DNA from: Georgenia satyanarayanai
GTDB taxonomy: Bacteria; Actinomycetota; Actinomycetes; Actinomycetales; Actinomycetaceae
Reading direction: 5' to 3'
Assembly (NCBI RefSeq): GCF_009193135.1
Contig: NZ_VUKC01000014.1
Coordinates: forward strand, 32,886-96,885
DNA length: 64,000 nucleotides
The translations under genes were made by a program, and so were the position numbers. Position 1 is the stretch's first letter; each line of letters opens with the position of its first letter. Shown piece after piece: positions 1-9,003 of the stretch. The notes under the pieces were generated by a model. That model ran no database searches. It was given only the letters and a program-made list of their open reading frames with translations, and was not told where the DNA came from.

Positions 1-17
1 ACGAGCGGCCGGGGGTG

Positions 18-1490
18 TCAGCGGCGGGCGGTGAGCTTGCGCCTGACCCGGCCGAGCAGGCGGCGGAGGCGGGCGCGCGCGGGGACCGGCCTGGTCGCCG
101 GCGAGGCCTTCAGTGTCGGGGCCGGCTTCTCGCCGAGCGCGATCATCCCCTGCGCGGTCACGTGGAAGACGGCCGCACGCACCCCCAGCGACTCCGGGCT
201 CACGGCCTCGGGCTCCGGCACGGTGCCCTCACCGGTGGCGTGGGCGCGCCGGAGGACCGAGCGCGTGGTCTCCACGGTGAGGTGGCGGCCGGGAGCGACC
301 TCGGCGCGGACACCGCCGCCCTCGGTGATCTTCTCCAGCGCCCGGCCCACCGTCTCCCGGTCCAGCACGAGGCCGGCCGTCACGCGGGCGGTCACGGGAG
401 AGGGGTACCCGGACCCCGGGGCCGCCTCGGTGAAGGAGACCCGGGCGTCGGCGGCGAAGTAGTCGTGGAGCCAGCGGGGCAGCGTGGCGGAGCCGGGCAG
501 CGTGACCGTGAGGTCGGTGTGCCCGGAGGCGAGCAGGCTGTCGGTGGTGACCTGGACGTCCTCGGGTGCCGCGCCGTCGGTCTCGACGACGACGTGCACG
601 CCCGGCACCGTCCACTGCCGACCGGTGTTCTGCGGGCGGAACAGCGGGATGGGGAGGAGGTTCGCCGCCAGGCCGGTGCGCTCACGCTTGATCTCGTCCC
701 CGCGGGAGACGAAGTTGCGGGCGCCCTGGTGGTAGGCCGTCGTCTTCCAGTCCGGGATGATGACGCCGCCGGAGGTGAGGGCGCGGTACCCGAACTCCGT
801 GTCCACGATCCCCCGCAGACCGAGCGGGGCGAACCCCCCGGTGCGGAGGTAGAGGTCTCGCCGCACGGAGACATCGGCTCCGACGACCGCGACGAACGAG
901 TCCGCGACGTCCTGCGTGAGGTACCGCCGCTCCTTGACGAACGCCTCCTGCCAGCCGTGGCGCTTGCGCTCCCGTCCCTCGAGCAGCTCACCGAGCGCGT
1001 CCCCGGACACGGCCCGCGCGACGTCGTCGGGGGTGATGCCGTCGAAGTCGACGAACCACTTGCGGCCCAGGACGACGGCGTGCGGCGTCACGTGGTGCCA
1101 GCGGGCGTGCGACTCGAGGTGCGCGGCGCTCACGACCATGTCGGCGTCGAGGAAGACGATGACGTCCGCGTCGGTGCTGCGCGCCCCGCGTTCCCTGGCG
1201 CGTCCGGAGCCGTGCTCCTGGGCCTCCTCCACCCGCAGCACGCGGGTGCCGGCCGGAGCGAGCCCGTGGACGGTCAGCGGGAGGGGGGAGGCGTCGTCGA
1301 CGACGACGACCTCGGTGAGCTCCGCGGGGTAGGTCTGCCGGCCGAGCGCGGCGAGTGTCCGGTCGAGGTCCTCCTGGCAGTCGCGGGCCGGGATGACGAC
1401 ACAGACCCGCAGGGTCGGCTCGAGCTCGCCGAGGGCGGGCACGGGCAGGTCCCCCCACTGCTGACCGGTCACGGTGTGCTGGGTCGTCAT
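18..1490 (-). CDS. Glycosyltransferase family 2 (GT-A fold)
   Basis: Predicted inverting sugar transferase acting in the cytoplasm on a cell-envelope or exported glycan; donor and acceptor are unknown. The 490-aa product has a GT2 core: a beta strand and nucleotide-binding loop near residues 29-45, VVVVDDAS at 61-68, the metal-binding FLDAD at 113-117, and a DTEFG acid motif near 230. About 200 residues follow the core and look like a second, unrecognised domain, with a basic C-terminus. The ATG at 1490 was chosen because it overlaps the stop of the upstream glycosyltransferase as ATGA, which indicates translational coupling. The open frame extends further upstream only as a shadow of that gene. 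The family call is firm; the substrate is not inferable. Confidence 0.88.
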   Translation of the reverse strand: MTTQHTVTGQQWGDLPVPALGELEPTLRVCVVIPARDCQEDLDRTLAALGRQTYPAELTEVVVVDDASPLPLTVHGLAPAGTRVLRVEEAQEHGSGRARERGARSTDADVIVFLDADMVVSAAHLESHARWHHVTPHAVVLGRKWFVDFDGITPDDVARAVSGDALGELLEGRERKRHGWQEAFVKERRYLTQDVADSFVAVVGADVSVRRDLYLRTGGFAPLGLRGIVDTEFGYRALTSGGVIIPDWKTTAYHQGARNFVSRGDEIKRERTGLAANLLPIPLFRPQNTGRQWTVPGVHVVVETDGAAPEDVQVTTDSLLASGHTDLTVTLPGSATLPRWLHDYFAADARVSFTEAAPGSGYPSPVTARVTAGLVLDRETVGRALEKITEGGGVRAEVAPGRHLTVETTRSVLRRAHATGEGTVPEPEAVSPESLGVRAAVFHVTAQGMIALGEKPAPTLKASPATRPVPARARLRRLLGRVRRKLTARR

Positions 1491-4400
1491 GCGCGCTCCT
1501 TCCGCAGCTCGGCCACCTGCTCGGCGATCTGCCGGGCGCGGGCGTCGAACGTGTGCTCCCGCCGGACGAGCTCGCCGAGCGCGCGGCGTGCCTGCTGCCG
1601 CTCGGGGCTGTCGGCGAGGACGTCGCGGACGAGGTCGGGCAGCTCGGCGGGGTCCCGGTAGGTGGGGACCGCGTCGCCGAGCACCTCGGGGATCTCGGGC
1701 AGGTGGTCGCTGACGAACCGGGCCTCGCAGGCGGCGAGGTCGAACAGGCGGTTGGACAGCAGCCCGTCGCGGCGCATGTCCTCCCAGTGGTCGTTGAGGA
1801 CGACCCCGGCGGCCCGGTACACGCCCGGGAGCTCGTCGTTGGGCACGTTCTCGCCCCGCCACGCGCCGGCCGGGAGCAGCCCCTTCCAGCGGTAGCCGTA
1901 GACGGCGGGCACGATCCCGCCCTCGAGCGCGGCGGCCACGGCGGGGCGGGGCCCGCGGGCGTTGGCGACGGCGAGCACCTCGTGGACGCGCTCGGTGTCG
2001 GGCGGGCCGGGCGCGAAGCGGCGGTGGTCGGTGCACTGGAGGAGCGGCACGGCGGGCTGGTCGAGCTTGCGGCTCACCCGCTCGCACCAGCGGGGGGAGG
2101 CGCCGAAGACGGCGTCGAACTCGCGGAGCTCGGAGACGGTGACCTCGTCGGGGTGGCTGATGACCCAGATGAGGTTCACGTGCGCCGGGTTGACCCGGTA
2201 GGGGCCGCGGCCGCGCAGGACGAGCGTGACGTCGTCGAGGTGGGCGGTGTCGCGGTACCAGGCGTCGCGGCAGTCGATCGTCACCTCGTGGCCCAGGCGC
2301 TCCAGGGAGTCGCGCAGCGCGACGGCGAAGTGCCAGTCACCCCAGCGCGCGCGCCGCGGCACGTCCGGCGCACCGATCTTGATGGCCCAGCGCAGCGGGC
2401 GCTCGGGACGGTCGTGGACGAGGAGGGCGCGCAGCCGCTCGTCGGCGTCGCGGGCGAAGCCGGCGACGGCGTAACCGGCGAGATCCGCCGGCTCGGCACC
2501 GTCCCACCCCTGCGCGAGGCGGTGCTCGTTGTCGGCGGCCGAGACGAACCGGGAGGCGCGGGTGCGGGGCAGCTCGTCGCTCGTGAGGGCGACGACACTG
2601 GTGCCGGCGAGCCCGCCGGGCCGCCCGGTCCGGCGCGCGAGCCGCACGGACAGGTCCGGGCCGACGTGGTCCTGGACGAAGAGCGGGTCGAAGCCCTCGA
2701 CGGCGAGGAAGTCGGCGGCCCGCACCGCGACGGCGAGCGGGGTGACGGCGGGGACCTCGCGGGTGCGGCGCAGCTCGGGGGCGTCCCCGGCCAGGCCGGC
2801 GAGGAGCGGTGCGGCGTTGCCGTCCCGTGTGCGCATCGCGCCGGCCGACCACACGGTGCCCTCGCGGGCGAGCACGAGCGGCTGGACGGCGCTGTGCCGC
2901 TCGAGCGCGTGGACGAGCGGGCCGTCCCAGCCGGGCTCCGGCCACAGCGCCTCGGGCAGGAAGACGAGCACGCCGCCGCGGGCGGTGCAGGCTCCGACGT
3001 TGCGGGCCACCTCCATCGGCAGCTCCTGGCTCAGCCGCACCACCCGGGCCCGCGGCTCGGACCACAGCGCGAGCTGGAGCTGGGTGGCGTCCCCGGCCTC
3101 GAGGCGGCTGTCGACGACGACGACCTCGACCGCCCGCTCCGCGGTGCGCAGCAGCCGGCGCACCGTCGTCAGGACCGTCGCGAGCTCCTCGTTGGCGACG
3201 ACGACGACCGAGGTGAGGCCCGGGTCGCGCTCCGCGGCGCGCGCGGCGTCCCAGTCGACGAGGCTGCGCTGGCGGATGAGGTAGCGGTAGCTGGCGAGCT
3301 CGTCGGTGGTGATGCGGTCGGTGCCCGTCTCCCACAGGTCGTAGCGCGTGGCGATGAAGGGTGCGAAGCCGAAGTCGGTGACCCGGGCGAGGCGGATGAG
3401 GTAGTCCCAGTCGACGTTTCGGCGCAGCGACTCGTCGAAGACGCCGACCTCCTCGAGCAGGCTGCGCTCGTGGAGGATGACGATGCAGTCGATGTAGTTG
3501 CGCTCGAGCAGTGCCTCCCGGGAGTAGGGCATCCCGCGGAAGCGACGCCGCTCCTTGCCGCCCTGCTCCTCGAGCCCCGACATCGCGTAGGCGGCACGCA
3601 GCCCCTCACGCTGGACGAAGCGCACCATGAGCTCGAGGAAGTCCGGTTCCCAGGTGTTGTCGGAGTCGAGGAAGGCGACGTACTCCCCGGTCGCGGCGGC
3701 CAGGCCGGTGTTCCGTGCCGCCGCCACCCCGCGGTTCGTCTCGTGGGTGACGAGGCGGACCCTCGGGTCGCGCAGGAAGGGGACGAGGGCCTCGGGCGTG
3801 CCGTCCCGGCTGCCGTCGTCGACGACGACGAGCTCCCACCGCGCGTAGGTCTGGTCGAGGACCGACTGGAGCGCCGTCGGCAGGACCGTGGCGCGGTCCT
3901 TGCTCGGCACGATGACGCTGACCAGCGGCTCCTCGCCGAGCGGCGTGGCGCGCAGCCCCGCCTTGAAGGCCGCCTCGGCCTCGGTGTCGAAGGCGCCGGT
4001 CTCGCGCCGCAGGTGCTCGTACCCGCGGGTGGCGAGGATGCTGCGCGAGGCCTCCCGCGCCGCCTCGAGGAAGGCCGCGGGCGAGGTGAGCCCGGGGAGG
4101 TCCCGGACCGCGACGGGAGGCGCCTCGTGCCCGGCGAGGAAGTGGCCGAGCGGGCCGCCCGGGTGACGCACGGCCTCGGCGTGCGCCTTGGCGTAGTGGT
4201 CGGCCCGGAAGCCGGGGTGCGGTGAGACCCGCGCCCGGGCGCCGACGCGGAGGTAGTGGACGAGTGCCGGCCCGCGGAGCTTGTCCGGGGTCTGCGGCTG
4301 CTCGACGTACCAGTCGGCGTCGAAGCAGGGGTGGGGGGAACGGCCCGCGCGGTGCCCCTCGGTGAGGTAGTGCTCGAGGGCGTCGGCCGCCCCGGGCACC

Positions 4401-4633
4401 TGCTCGCGGTACCAGGCCTCGTCGAAGAGACCGCTGGCGCGCACGAGCTCGGCCTGGGCGGTGGTGCTGCCGTAGTCCAGCCCGTCCGGCTCCGGGTTGT
4501 CCGCCCGGGGGACGCGGCCCCCCAGCTTGGCGACCTCCTGCTGCAGCGTGCGGTTGCGGCGCTTGAGCTCCTTGAGCTGGGCGTCGCGCCGGGCGATCGG
4601 TGGGATCCGGCGAACCAGGCTCGTGAGCCGCAC
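1487..4633 (-). CDS. Large multidomain glycosyltransferase (GT2 plus CgeB-like GT)
   Basis: A 1048-aa protein with several transferase-like parts. Residues about 14-40 form a short Lys/Arg/Glu-rich coiled coil. A linker of about 190 residues carries Trp/Tyr-rich repeats (DEAWYRE, DADWYVE) of the kind seen before bacterial polysaccharide GT2 domains. A canonical GT2 domain follows, with VSVIVPSKDR, DDGSRDG and FLDSDNTW. Next comes a second GT2-like Rossmann part (TSVVVVANEE) that lacks a clear DxD. The C-terminal 300 residues resemble the CgeB/glycosyltransferase-group-1 type (GDWHFA, then NDHWEDMRRDGLLSNRLFD). The GTG start has GGAGG seven bases upstream. It forms an operon with the next GT2 through an ATGA overlap. 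Likely a multifunctional enzyme of surface glycan synthesis; the specificity is unknown. Confidence 0.85.
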   Translation of the reverse strand: MRLTSLVRRIPPIARRDAQLKELKRRNRTLQQEVAKLGGRVPRADNPEPDGLDYGSTTAQAELVRASGLFDEAWYREQVPGAADALEHYLTEGHRAGRSPHPCFDADWYVEQPQTPDKLRGPALVHYLRVGARARVSPHPGFRADHYAKAHAEAVRHPGGPLGHFLAGHEAPPVAVRDLPGLTSPAAFLEAAREASRSILATRGYEHLRRETGAFDTEAEAAFKAGLRATPLGEEPLVSVIVPSKDRATVLPTALQSVLDQTYARWELVVVDDGSRDGTPEALVPFLRDPRVRLVTHETNRGVAAARNTGLAAATGEYVAFLDSDNTWEPDFLELMVRFVQREGLRAAYAMSGLEEQGGKERRRFRGMPYSREALLERNYIDCIVILHERSLLEEVGVFDESLRRNVDWDYLIRLARVTDFGFAPFIATRYDLWETGTDRITTDELASYRYLIRQRSLVDWDAARAAERDPGLTSVVVVANEELATVLTTVRRLLRTAERAVEVVVVDSRLEAGDATQLQLALWSEPRARVVRLSQELPMEVARNVGACTARGGVLVFLPEALWPEPGWDGPLVHALERHSAVQPLVLAREGTVWSAGAMRTRDGNAAPLLAGLAGDAPELRRTREVPAVTPLAVAVRAADFLAVEGFDPLFVQDHVGPDLSVRLARRTGRPGGLAGTSVVALTSDELPRTRASRFVSAADNEHRLAQGWDGAEPADLAGYAVAGFARDADERLRALLVHDRPERPLRWAIKIGAPDVPRRARWGDWHFAVALRDSLERLGHEVTIDCRDAWYRDTAHLDDVTLVLRGRGPYRVNPAHVNLIWVISHPDEVTVSELREFDAVFGASPRWCERVSRKLDQPAVPLLQCTDHRRFAPGPPDTERVHEVLAVANARGPRPAVAAALEGGIVPAVYGYRWKGLLPAGAWRGENVPNDELPGVYRAAGVVLNDHWEDMRRDGLLSNRLFDLAACEARFVSDHLPEIPEVLGDAVPTYRDPAELPDLVRDVLADSPERQQARRALGELVRREHTFDARARQIAEQVAELRKERA

Positions 4634-4806
4634 GTGGGGACCTCCGTAGACGACGGGTGATGACGGGCGGGACGCCTGGCACGACTCTACCGGGCGCCCA
4701 GATCCCGGCCCGGCGCGGCCCGGGCGGAGGCCGGAGGTTATGCTTCCGACCCGTACGAGGACGCGCGGGTCGCTGCGGCGGCACGCTCCCGGGGAAGGAC
4801 ACCGCG

Positions 4807-5718
4807 ATCAGCGCCACCGGCGAGTCACGGGCAGACGACGCCACGACCGACGCACCCGAGCTCGCCGAGGACGCGCGTTCTGGGCAGGTCGTCGAGCGGC
4901 ACCGCCGGGCGGTGCGGACCCGCACGCGCCGTCGTCTCGTGCTGCAGCTCGGCTCCCTCGTCGTCGTGCTCGCCGCGTGGTGGGCGGTGACGGCGGCGGG
5001 CGTCGTGCGCCCGCTGTACCTGCCGGGGCCCGGCGCCGTGTGGGACGCGTTCGTGCGGGCGAACTCCTGCTACGAGGCGGGCACGCGCGTGCTGTGCGGC
5101 GAGCAGGGCTACTTCATGTGGGAGCACCTGCTCGCGTCCTTCCGCCGGATCGGGGTGGGTGTGGGCGCCGCCATCGTCCTGGGCCCCCTGCTCGGCTTCC
5201 TCATGGGAGCGAGCCGGTGGTTCAACGCGGTGAGCGAGCCCTACCTCAACTTCCTGCGCGCGCTCCCTCCGCTGGGCTACATCGGTCTGCTCATCGTGTG
5301 GTTCGGCATCGGTGACCTCTCGAAGTACTGGCTGCTGTTCCTCGCCGCGTTCCCGCCGATCGCGATCGCCACGATCAACGGGATGCGCGGCATCCAGACC
5401 GACCGCGTCCACGCCGCGGAGTCGATGGGCGCCAGCCGGTGGCAGGTGGTCACGCAGGTCATGCTCCCCTCGACCCTGCCCGAGATCCTCTCGGGCATCC
5501 GGATCGCCGTGGGCTTCGCCTGGACCACCGTCGTGGCAGCCGAGCTCAACAACGGCATCCCCGGCATCGGTGGTCTCGCCTACATCGCGGGCACCCAGCT
5601 GCAGACGGCGCTGACGATCGCCTGCATCATCGTCATCGGACTGTGCGCGGTGGCGCTCGACACCGCGTTGAAGTACCTGACCCGAGCGCTCGTCCCCTGG
5701 TACGGAAAGGCGGCCTGA
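4807..5718 (+). CDS. ABC transporter permease, taurine/sulfonate/nitrate type (TauC/SsuC family)
   Basis: Inner-membrane permease of a TauABC-like importer. The protein has an N-terminal hydrophobic segment (LVVVLAAWWAV), five or six further membrane segments, and the EAA loop (ESMGASRW...LPSTLPEILSG) that contacts the ATPase. The start is uncertain. The frame is open back to GTG at 4657, but 4657-4806 has poor third-position GC and no family similarity. At 4807 an ATC codon sits seven bases after GGGGAAGGA and would give 303 aa, the usual family length. The first canonical in-frame start after that is GTG 4912, which has no clear ribosome-binding site. I therefore give 4807 as the most likely start. 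The stop lies one base before the next gene's ATG, so the three genes form an operon. Confidence 0.82.
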   Translation: MSATGESRADDATTDAPELAEDARSGQVVERHRRAVRTRTRRRLVLQLGSLVVVLAAWWAVTAAGVVRPLYLPGPGAVWDAFVRANSCYEAGTRVLCGEQGYFMWEHLLASFRRIGVGVGAAIVLGPLLGFLMGASRWFNAVSEPYLNFLRALPPLGYIGLLIVWFGIGDLSKYWLLFLAAFPPIAIATINGMRGIQTDRVHAAESMGASRWQVVTQVMLPSTLPEILSGIRIAVGFAWTTVVAAELNNGIPGIGGLAYIAGTQLQTALTIACIIVIGLCAVALDTALKYLTRALVPWYGKAA

Positions 5719-5719
5719 C

Positions 5720-6802
5720 ATGGCCCCCCAGCTCATCCGCCGCTCGGCCGGCGCCCTGGCCGCGGCCGGCGTCCTGGCCCTGGGAGCCTGCGCGACCGCG
5801 CAGGAGGCCGCCCAGGACGCCGCCACCGAGACCGCCTCCGGGCAGCCGCAGGAGGCGTGCCCCGTCGAGGTCGACGAGAGTGTCACCGCGGAGGTGGAGA
5901 TCGCCTTCCAGCCCATCCCCAACGGTGACCTCGTCGTGCGTGACGCCGGCTGGCTGGAGGCGTGCCTCCCCGAGGCGACGATCTCGTGGAGCCAGTTCGC
6001 CTCCGGTGCGGAGGTGGTCCAGGCCTTCGGCTCGGGCAGCGTCGACATCGGGCTCGTCGGCTCCAGCCCGATGGCCAAGCTCGTCTCCCCCGAGGTGGGC
6101 ATGGACGCCCAGGTGGTGTGGATCCAGGACGTCATCGGGGAGGCCGAGTCACTCGTCTCCCGCACCGGTGCCCAGTCACTCGAGGACCTCGCCGGGGCGA
6201 CCGTCGCGGTGCCCTACGGCTCGACCGCGCACTTCTCCCTCCTCAACGCGCTGGGAGAGGCGGGGCTCGAGCCGGGGACCGACCTCACGCTCATCAACCT
6301 CTCCCCGGACGCCATGGTCGGTGCCTGGGAGCGAGGGGAGATCGACGCGGCCTGGGTGTGGAACCCGACGCTCGAGGTGCTCCTCGAGAGCGGCGAGATC
6401 GTCCTGTCGAGCGAGGACACGGCGGCCGCGGGCACGCCCACCTACGACCTCACCGCGGCGACCACCGAGTTCATCTCCGCCAACCCGGAGTTCATGGCCA
6501 CGTGGACGGCGCTGCAGGACGAGGCCGTCCGGGTGATCCGGGAGGAGCCGGAGCGGGCCGGTGAGGCCATCGGTGCCCAGCTCGGCGTCGCGCCCGAGGA
6601 GGCGACCGAGCTGCTCGAGGGATACGTCTACCTGCGCGCATCCGAGCAGGCCGGCGAGGAGTACTTCGGTGGCAAGCTCGGGGAGGACCTCGTCCGGACG
6701 GCCGACTTCCTCCTCGCCCAGCAGGAGGTCTCCGAGATCGCGCCGCCGGGGGTGTACGAGCAGGCCGTCTACGCCGACGCCATCGACACGGTGGCGCCGT
6801 GA
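5720..6802 (+). CDS. ABC transporter substrate-binding lipoprotein, TauA-like
   Basis: Extracytoplasmic ligand-binding lipoprotein of the adjacent importer. The 360-aa product has a short basic N-terminus, a hydrophobic stretch and a lipobox (LGAC, with Cys near residue 24), so it should be lipid-anchored outside the membrane. The mature part follows the NMT1/TauA pattern: an early IPNGDLVV strand, a GSVDIGLVGSSP motif, and VAVPYGSTAHFSL at the inter-lobe ligand cleft, then the AWVWNPTLEVL region typical of taurine-binding proteins. Taurine or another alkanesulfonate is the most likely ligand by family, but nitrate/aromatic sulfonate relatives share the fold. It is flanked by the permease (1-bp gap) and the ATPase (GTGA overlap). 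Confidence 0.85.
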   Translation: MAPQLIRRSAGALAAAGVLALGACATAQEAAQDAATETASGQPQEACPVEVDESVTAEVEIAFQPIPNGDLVVRDAGWLEACLPEATISWSQFASGAEVVQAFGSGSVDIGLVGSSPMAKLVSPEVGMDAQVVWIQDVIGEAESLVSRTGAQSLEDLAGATVAVPYGSTAHFSLLNALGEAGLEPGTDLTLINLSPDAMVGAWERGEIDAAWVWNPTLEVLLESGEIVLSSEDTAAAGTPTYDLTAATTEFISANPEFMATWTALQDEAVRVIREEPERAGEAIGAQLGVAPEEATELLEGYVYLRASEQAGEEYFGGKLGEDLVRTADFLLAQQEVSEIAPPGVYEQAVYADAIDTVAP

Positions 6803-7566
6803 CGCTCACGCTGGAGCAGGTGTCCCACCGCTACGTCACCGAGCGCGGGGAGGTCGTCCACGCGGTCTCCGACACGACCGTCACCATCCCCGACGGCCAG
6901 TTCGTGTGCGTCGTCGGCCCCTCCGGCTGCGGCAAGACCACGCTGCTCAAGATGCTCGCCGGGTTCCTGCGGCCCACCGGCGGGAGCGTGACGATGGACG
7001 GGCAGCCCATCACCGCACCGTCCCCCGAGCGCGGCGTCGTCTTCCAGCACCCCAACCTCTACCCGTGGCTCAGCGTGCGCAAGAACGTCGAGCTCGGGCT
7101 GAAGTTCCAGGGGGTCGCGGCGGGGGAGCGGGCCGCGCGCAGCGGCGAGCAGCTCGAGCGGGTGGGCCTGGCGCGTTTCAGCGACGCCCGCCCCTACGAG
7201 CTGTCCGGCGGGATGCAGCAGCGCGCGCAGATCGCCCGGGTCCTCACCAGCGACCCCGGCGTCATCCTCATGGACGAGCCCTTCGGTGCCCTGGACGCCC
7301 TCACCCGCGAGCAGCTCCAGGCGGACCTGCTCCGGATCGCCCGCGAGGGGGGCAAGACGATCTTCTTCATCACCCACAGCGTCGACGAGGCCATCGTCCT
7401 CGGCGACCGGGTCCTCGTCATGTCCCCGCGGCCGGGCCGGGTGGTCCTCGACGTCCCCGTCGCCATCTCCCAGGCGCACGGCCGGACCCTGGACGCGGAG
7501 GAGCTGAGGGCGACCGAGGAGTTCCGCGAGATCCGGGAACGGGTCGCCACGGCGATCGTCCGCTGA
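6799..7566 (+). CDS. ABC transporter ATP-binding protein, TauB/SsuB type
   Basis: The ATPase that powers the upstream importer at the cytoplasmic face of the membrane. All nucleotide-binding motifs are intact in 255 aa: Walker A GPSGCGKTT at residues 40-48, Q-loop VVFQHPNLYPW, signature LSGGMQQRAQ, Walker B VILMDEPFGALD, and the H-loop ITHSVDEA. The C-terminal SPRPGRVV motif is characteristic of the nitrate/sulfonate/taurine ATPase family. The GTG start overlaps the binding-protein stop (GTGA), so the gene is translationally coupled. It is the last gene of the operon. No sulfonate dioxygenase or monooxygenase gene adjoins it, so the transported compound cannot be fixed from context. Confidence 0.92.
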   Translation: MTLTLEQVSHRYVTERGEVVHAVSDTTVTIPDGQFVCVVGPSGCGKTTLLKMLAGFLRPTGGSVTMDGQPITAPSPERGVVFQHPNLYPWLSVRKNVELGLKFQGVAAGERAARSGEQLERVGLARFSDARPYELSGGMQQRAQIARVLTSDPGVILMDEPFGALDALTREQLQADLLRIAREGGKTIFFITHSVDEAIVLGDRVLVMSPRPGRVVLDVPVAISQAHGRTLDAEELRATEEFREIRERVATAIVR

Positions 7567-7658
7567 GAGGCCGCTGGAGCGTGACGACCCCCACGGCCCT
7601 GGGTACTACGGCCCGGCGGATGCCCCAGAGTGCGCGTGTACGATGCTTGACGCAGATC

Positions 7659-7686
7659 GGCACACGCGGGTGACCCGCCGTGTGCC
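7659..7686 (+). terminator. Hairpin between importer operon and polysaccharide operon
   Basis: Arms GGCACAC-GCGGGT and ACCCGC-c-GTGTGCC pair over 13 bp with one bulged C and a very tight loop. It lies 92 bp after the ATPase stop and 54 bp before the dehydrogenase ATG. It is most likely the importer terminator (GC-rich actinobacteria often lack a U tail) but could be an attenuator in the downstream leader. Confidence 0.5.
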
Positions 7687-7740
7687 ACGGTGCGGGCGGC
7701 AGGTTCGCTCCGGAACGTGCGAGACGACTTGGAGTTGCAC

Positions 7741-9003
7741 ATGACCGTGGACCTTGCCGTTGTGGGGCTGGGGTACGTGGGGTTGCCGCTGGTGTTCGAG
7801 GCGGTCCACGCCGGGATGTCCGTTCGCGGGTACGACGTGAACCAGGGCGTGGTCGACGGCCTCAACGGCGGCGTCTCGCACATCGACGACCTGGCCGACG
7901 AGCAGATCGCCGACCTCGTCTCGCGCGGCTTCGCGGCCACGACCGACGCCGCGGTGCTCGCCGAGGCCAAGCACGTCGTCATCTGCGTGCCCACCCCGCT
8001 GGCCGAGGACGGCGGCCCTGACCTGGGCCCGGTGCGTGCCGCGGTGGGCGACATCGCCCGGCACCTGCAGCCCGGCCAGGTCATCGTGCTGGAGTCCACG
8101 ACGTACCCGGGGACCACCGAGGAGATCGTCCAGCCGATGCTCGAGGCCGGTGGCCTCAAGGCCGGCAGCGACTTCCACCTCGCGTTCTCCCCCGAGCGCA
8201 TCGACCCGGGCAACGAGAAGTTCGGCGCGAAGAACACCCCGAAGGTCGTCGGTGGGGTGAGCCCGGAGTCCACCGAGGCCGCGGCCGCGTTCTACGGGCG
8301 TGTGGTGGACACGGTGGTGCGGACCAAGGGCACCCGCGAGGCCGAGATGGCCAAGCTGCTGGAGAACACCTACCGCCACATCAACATCGCGCTCGTCAAC
8401 GAGATGGCCCGGTTCTGCCACGAGCTCGGCATCGACCTGTGGGACGTCATCGACGCCGCCAAGACCAAGCCCTTCGGCTTCCAGGCCTTCTACCCCGGCC
8501 CGGGCGTGGGTGGTCACTGCATCCCGATCGACCCGAACTACCTGTCCTACAACGTGCGTGCGCGCCTGGGCTACCCGTTCCGCTTCGTCGAGCTCGCCCA
8601 GGAGATCAACGCGACGATGCCGACGTACGTCGTCAAGCGCGCGCAGGACATCCTCAACGAGGACGGCAAGGCGATGAAGGGGGCGACCGTGCTGCTGCTC
8701 GGTGTCACCTACAAGCCGAACATCGCCGACCAGCGTGAGTCGCCGGCCGTGCCGGTGGCCAAGCACCTGCGGGAGAAGGGCGCCACGGTCGTCTTCCACG
8801 ACCCGCACGTCCAGCAGTGGCGGTCCAACGGCTCGGTGACCGAGCGTGTCGCGGACCTGGACGAGGCGATCGCCAGCGCGGACCTCGTCATGCTCCTGCA
8901 GCACCACCGCGACTACGACATCGAGGCCCTGGCCGGCGCGTCCAAGCGTTTCTTCGACACGCGCGGCGTCGCGGCCGAGAGCCCGACGGTCCAGCGTCTG
9001 TGA
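7741..9003 (+). CDS. Nucleotide sugar dehydrogenase (UDP-sugar 6-dehydrogenase family)
   Basis: Oxidises C6 of a UDP-sugar (UDP-Glc, UDP-GlcNAc or UDP-GalNAc type) to the uronic acid using 2 NAD+, supplying an acidic sugar for a surface polysaccharide. The 420-aa protein has the N-terminal Rossmann motif GLGYVG (residues 9-14), the conserved FSPERIDPG loop, and the catalytic cysteine at C260 in GGHCIPIDP, followed by the C-terminal UDP-binding domain (VTYKPNIADQRESP). The CIPIDP context resembles WbpA/TviB-type enzymes that act on N-acetylhexosamines more than classical UDP-glucose dehydrogenase. The ATG at 7741 follows a TTGGAG ribosome-binding site. The last codons overlap the export permease start, so it heads a four-gene operon. 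Confidence 0.9.
   Translation: MTVDLAVVGLGYVGLPLVFEAVHAGMSVRGYDVNQGVVDGLNGGVSHIDDLADEQIADLVSRGFAATTDAAVLAEAKHVVICVPTPLAEDGGPDLGPVRAAVGDIARHLQPGQVIVLESTTYPGTTEEIVQPMLEAGGLKAGSDFHLAFSPERIDPGNEKFGAKNTPKVVGGVSPESTEAAAAFYGRVVDTVVRTKGTREAEMAKLLENTYRHINIALVNEMARFCHELGIDLWDVIDAAKTKPFGFQAFYPGPGVGGHCIPIDPNYLSYNVRARLGYPFRFVELAQEINATMPTYVVKRAQDILNEDGKAMKGATVLLLGVTYKPNIADQRESPAVPVAKHLREKGATVVFHDPHVQQWRSNGSVTERVADLDEAIASADLVMLLQHHRDYDIEALAGASKRFFDTRGVAAESPTVQRL

Noticed and set aside
1553..4225. 890-aa plus-strand open frame opposite the large glycosyltransferase
   Set aside because: It is the antisense shadow of a well-supported GT gene, with composition (poly Val/Gly/Glu/Asp) typical of GC-rich mirror frames.
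7643..7744. 33-codon Cys/Arg-rich leader ORF ending in ATGA overlap with the dehydrogenase
   Set aside because: No ribosome-binding site, its ATG overlaps a possible -10 element, and it runs through the hairpin at 7659-7686, so translation is unlikely.
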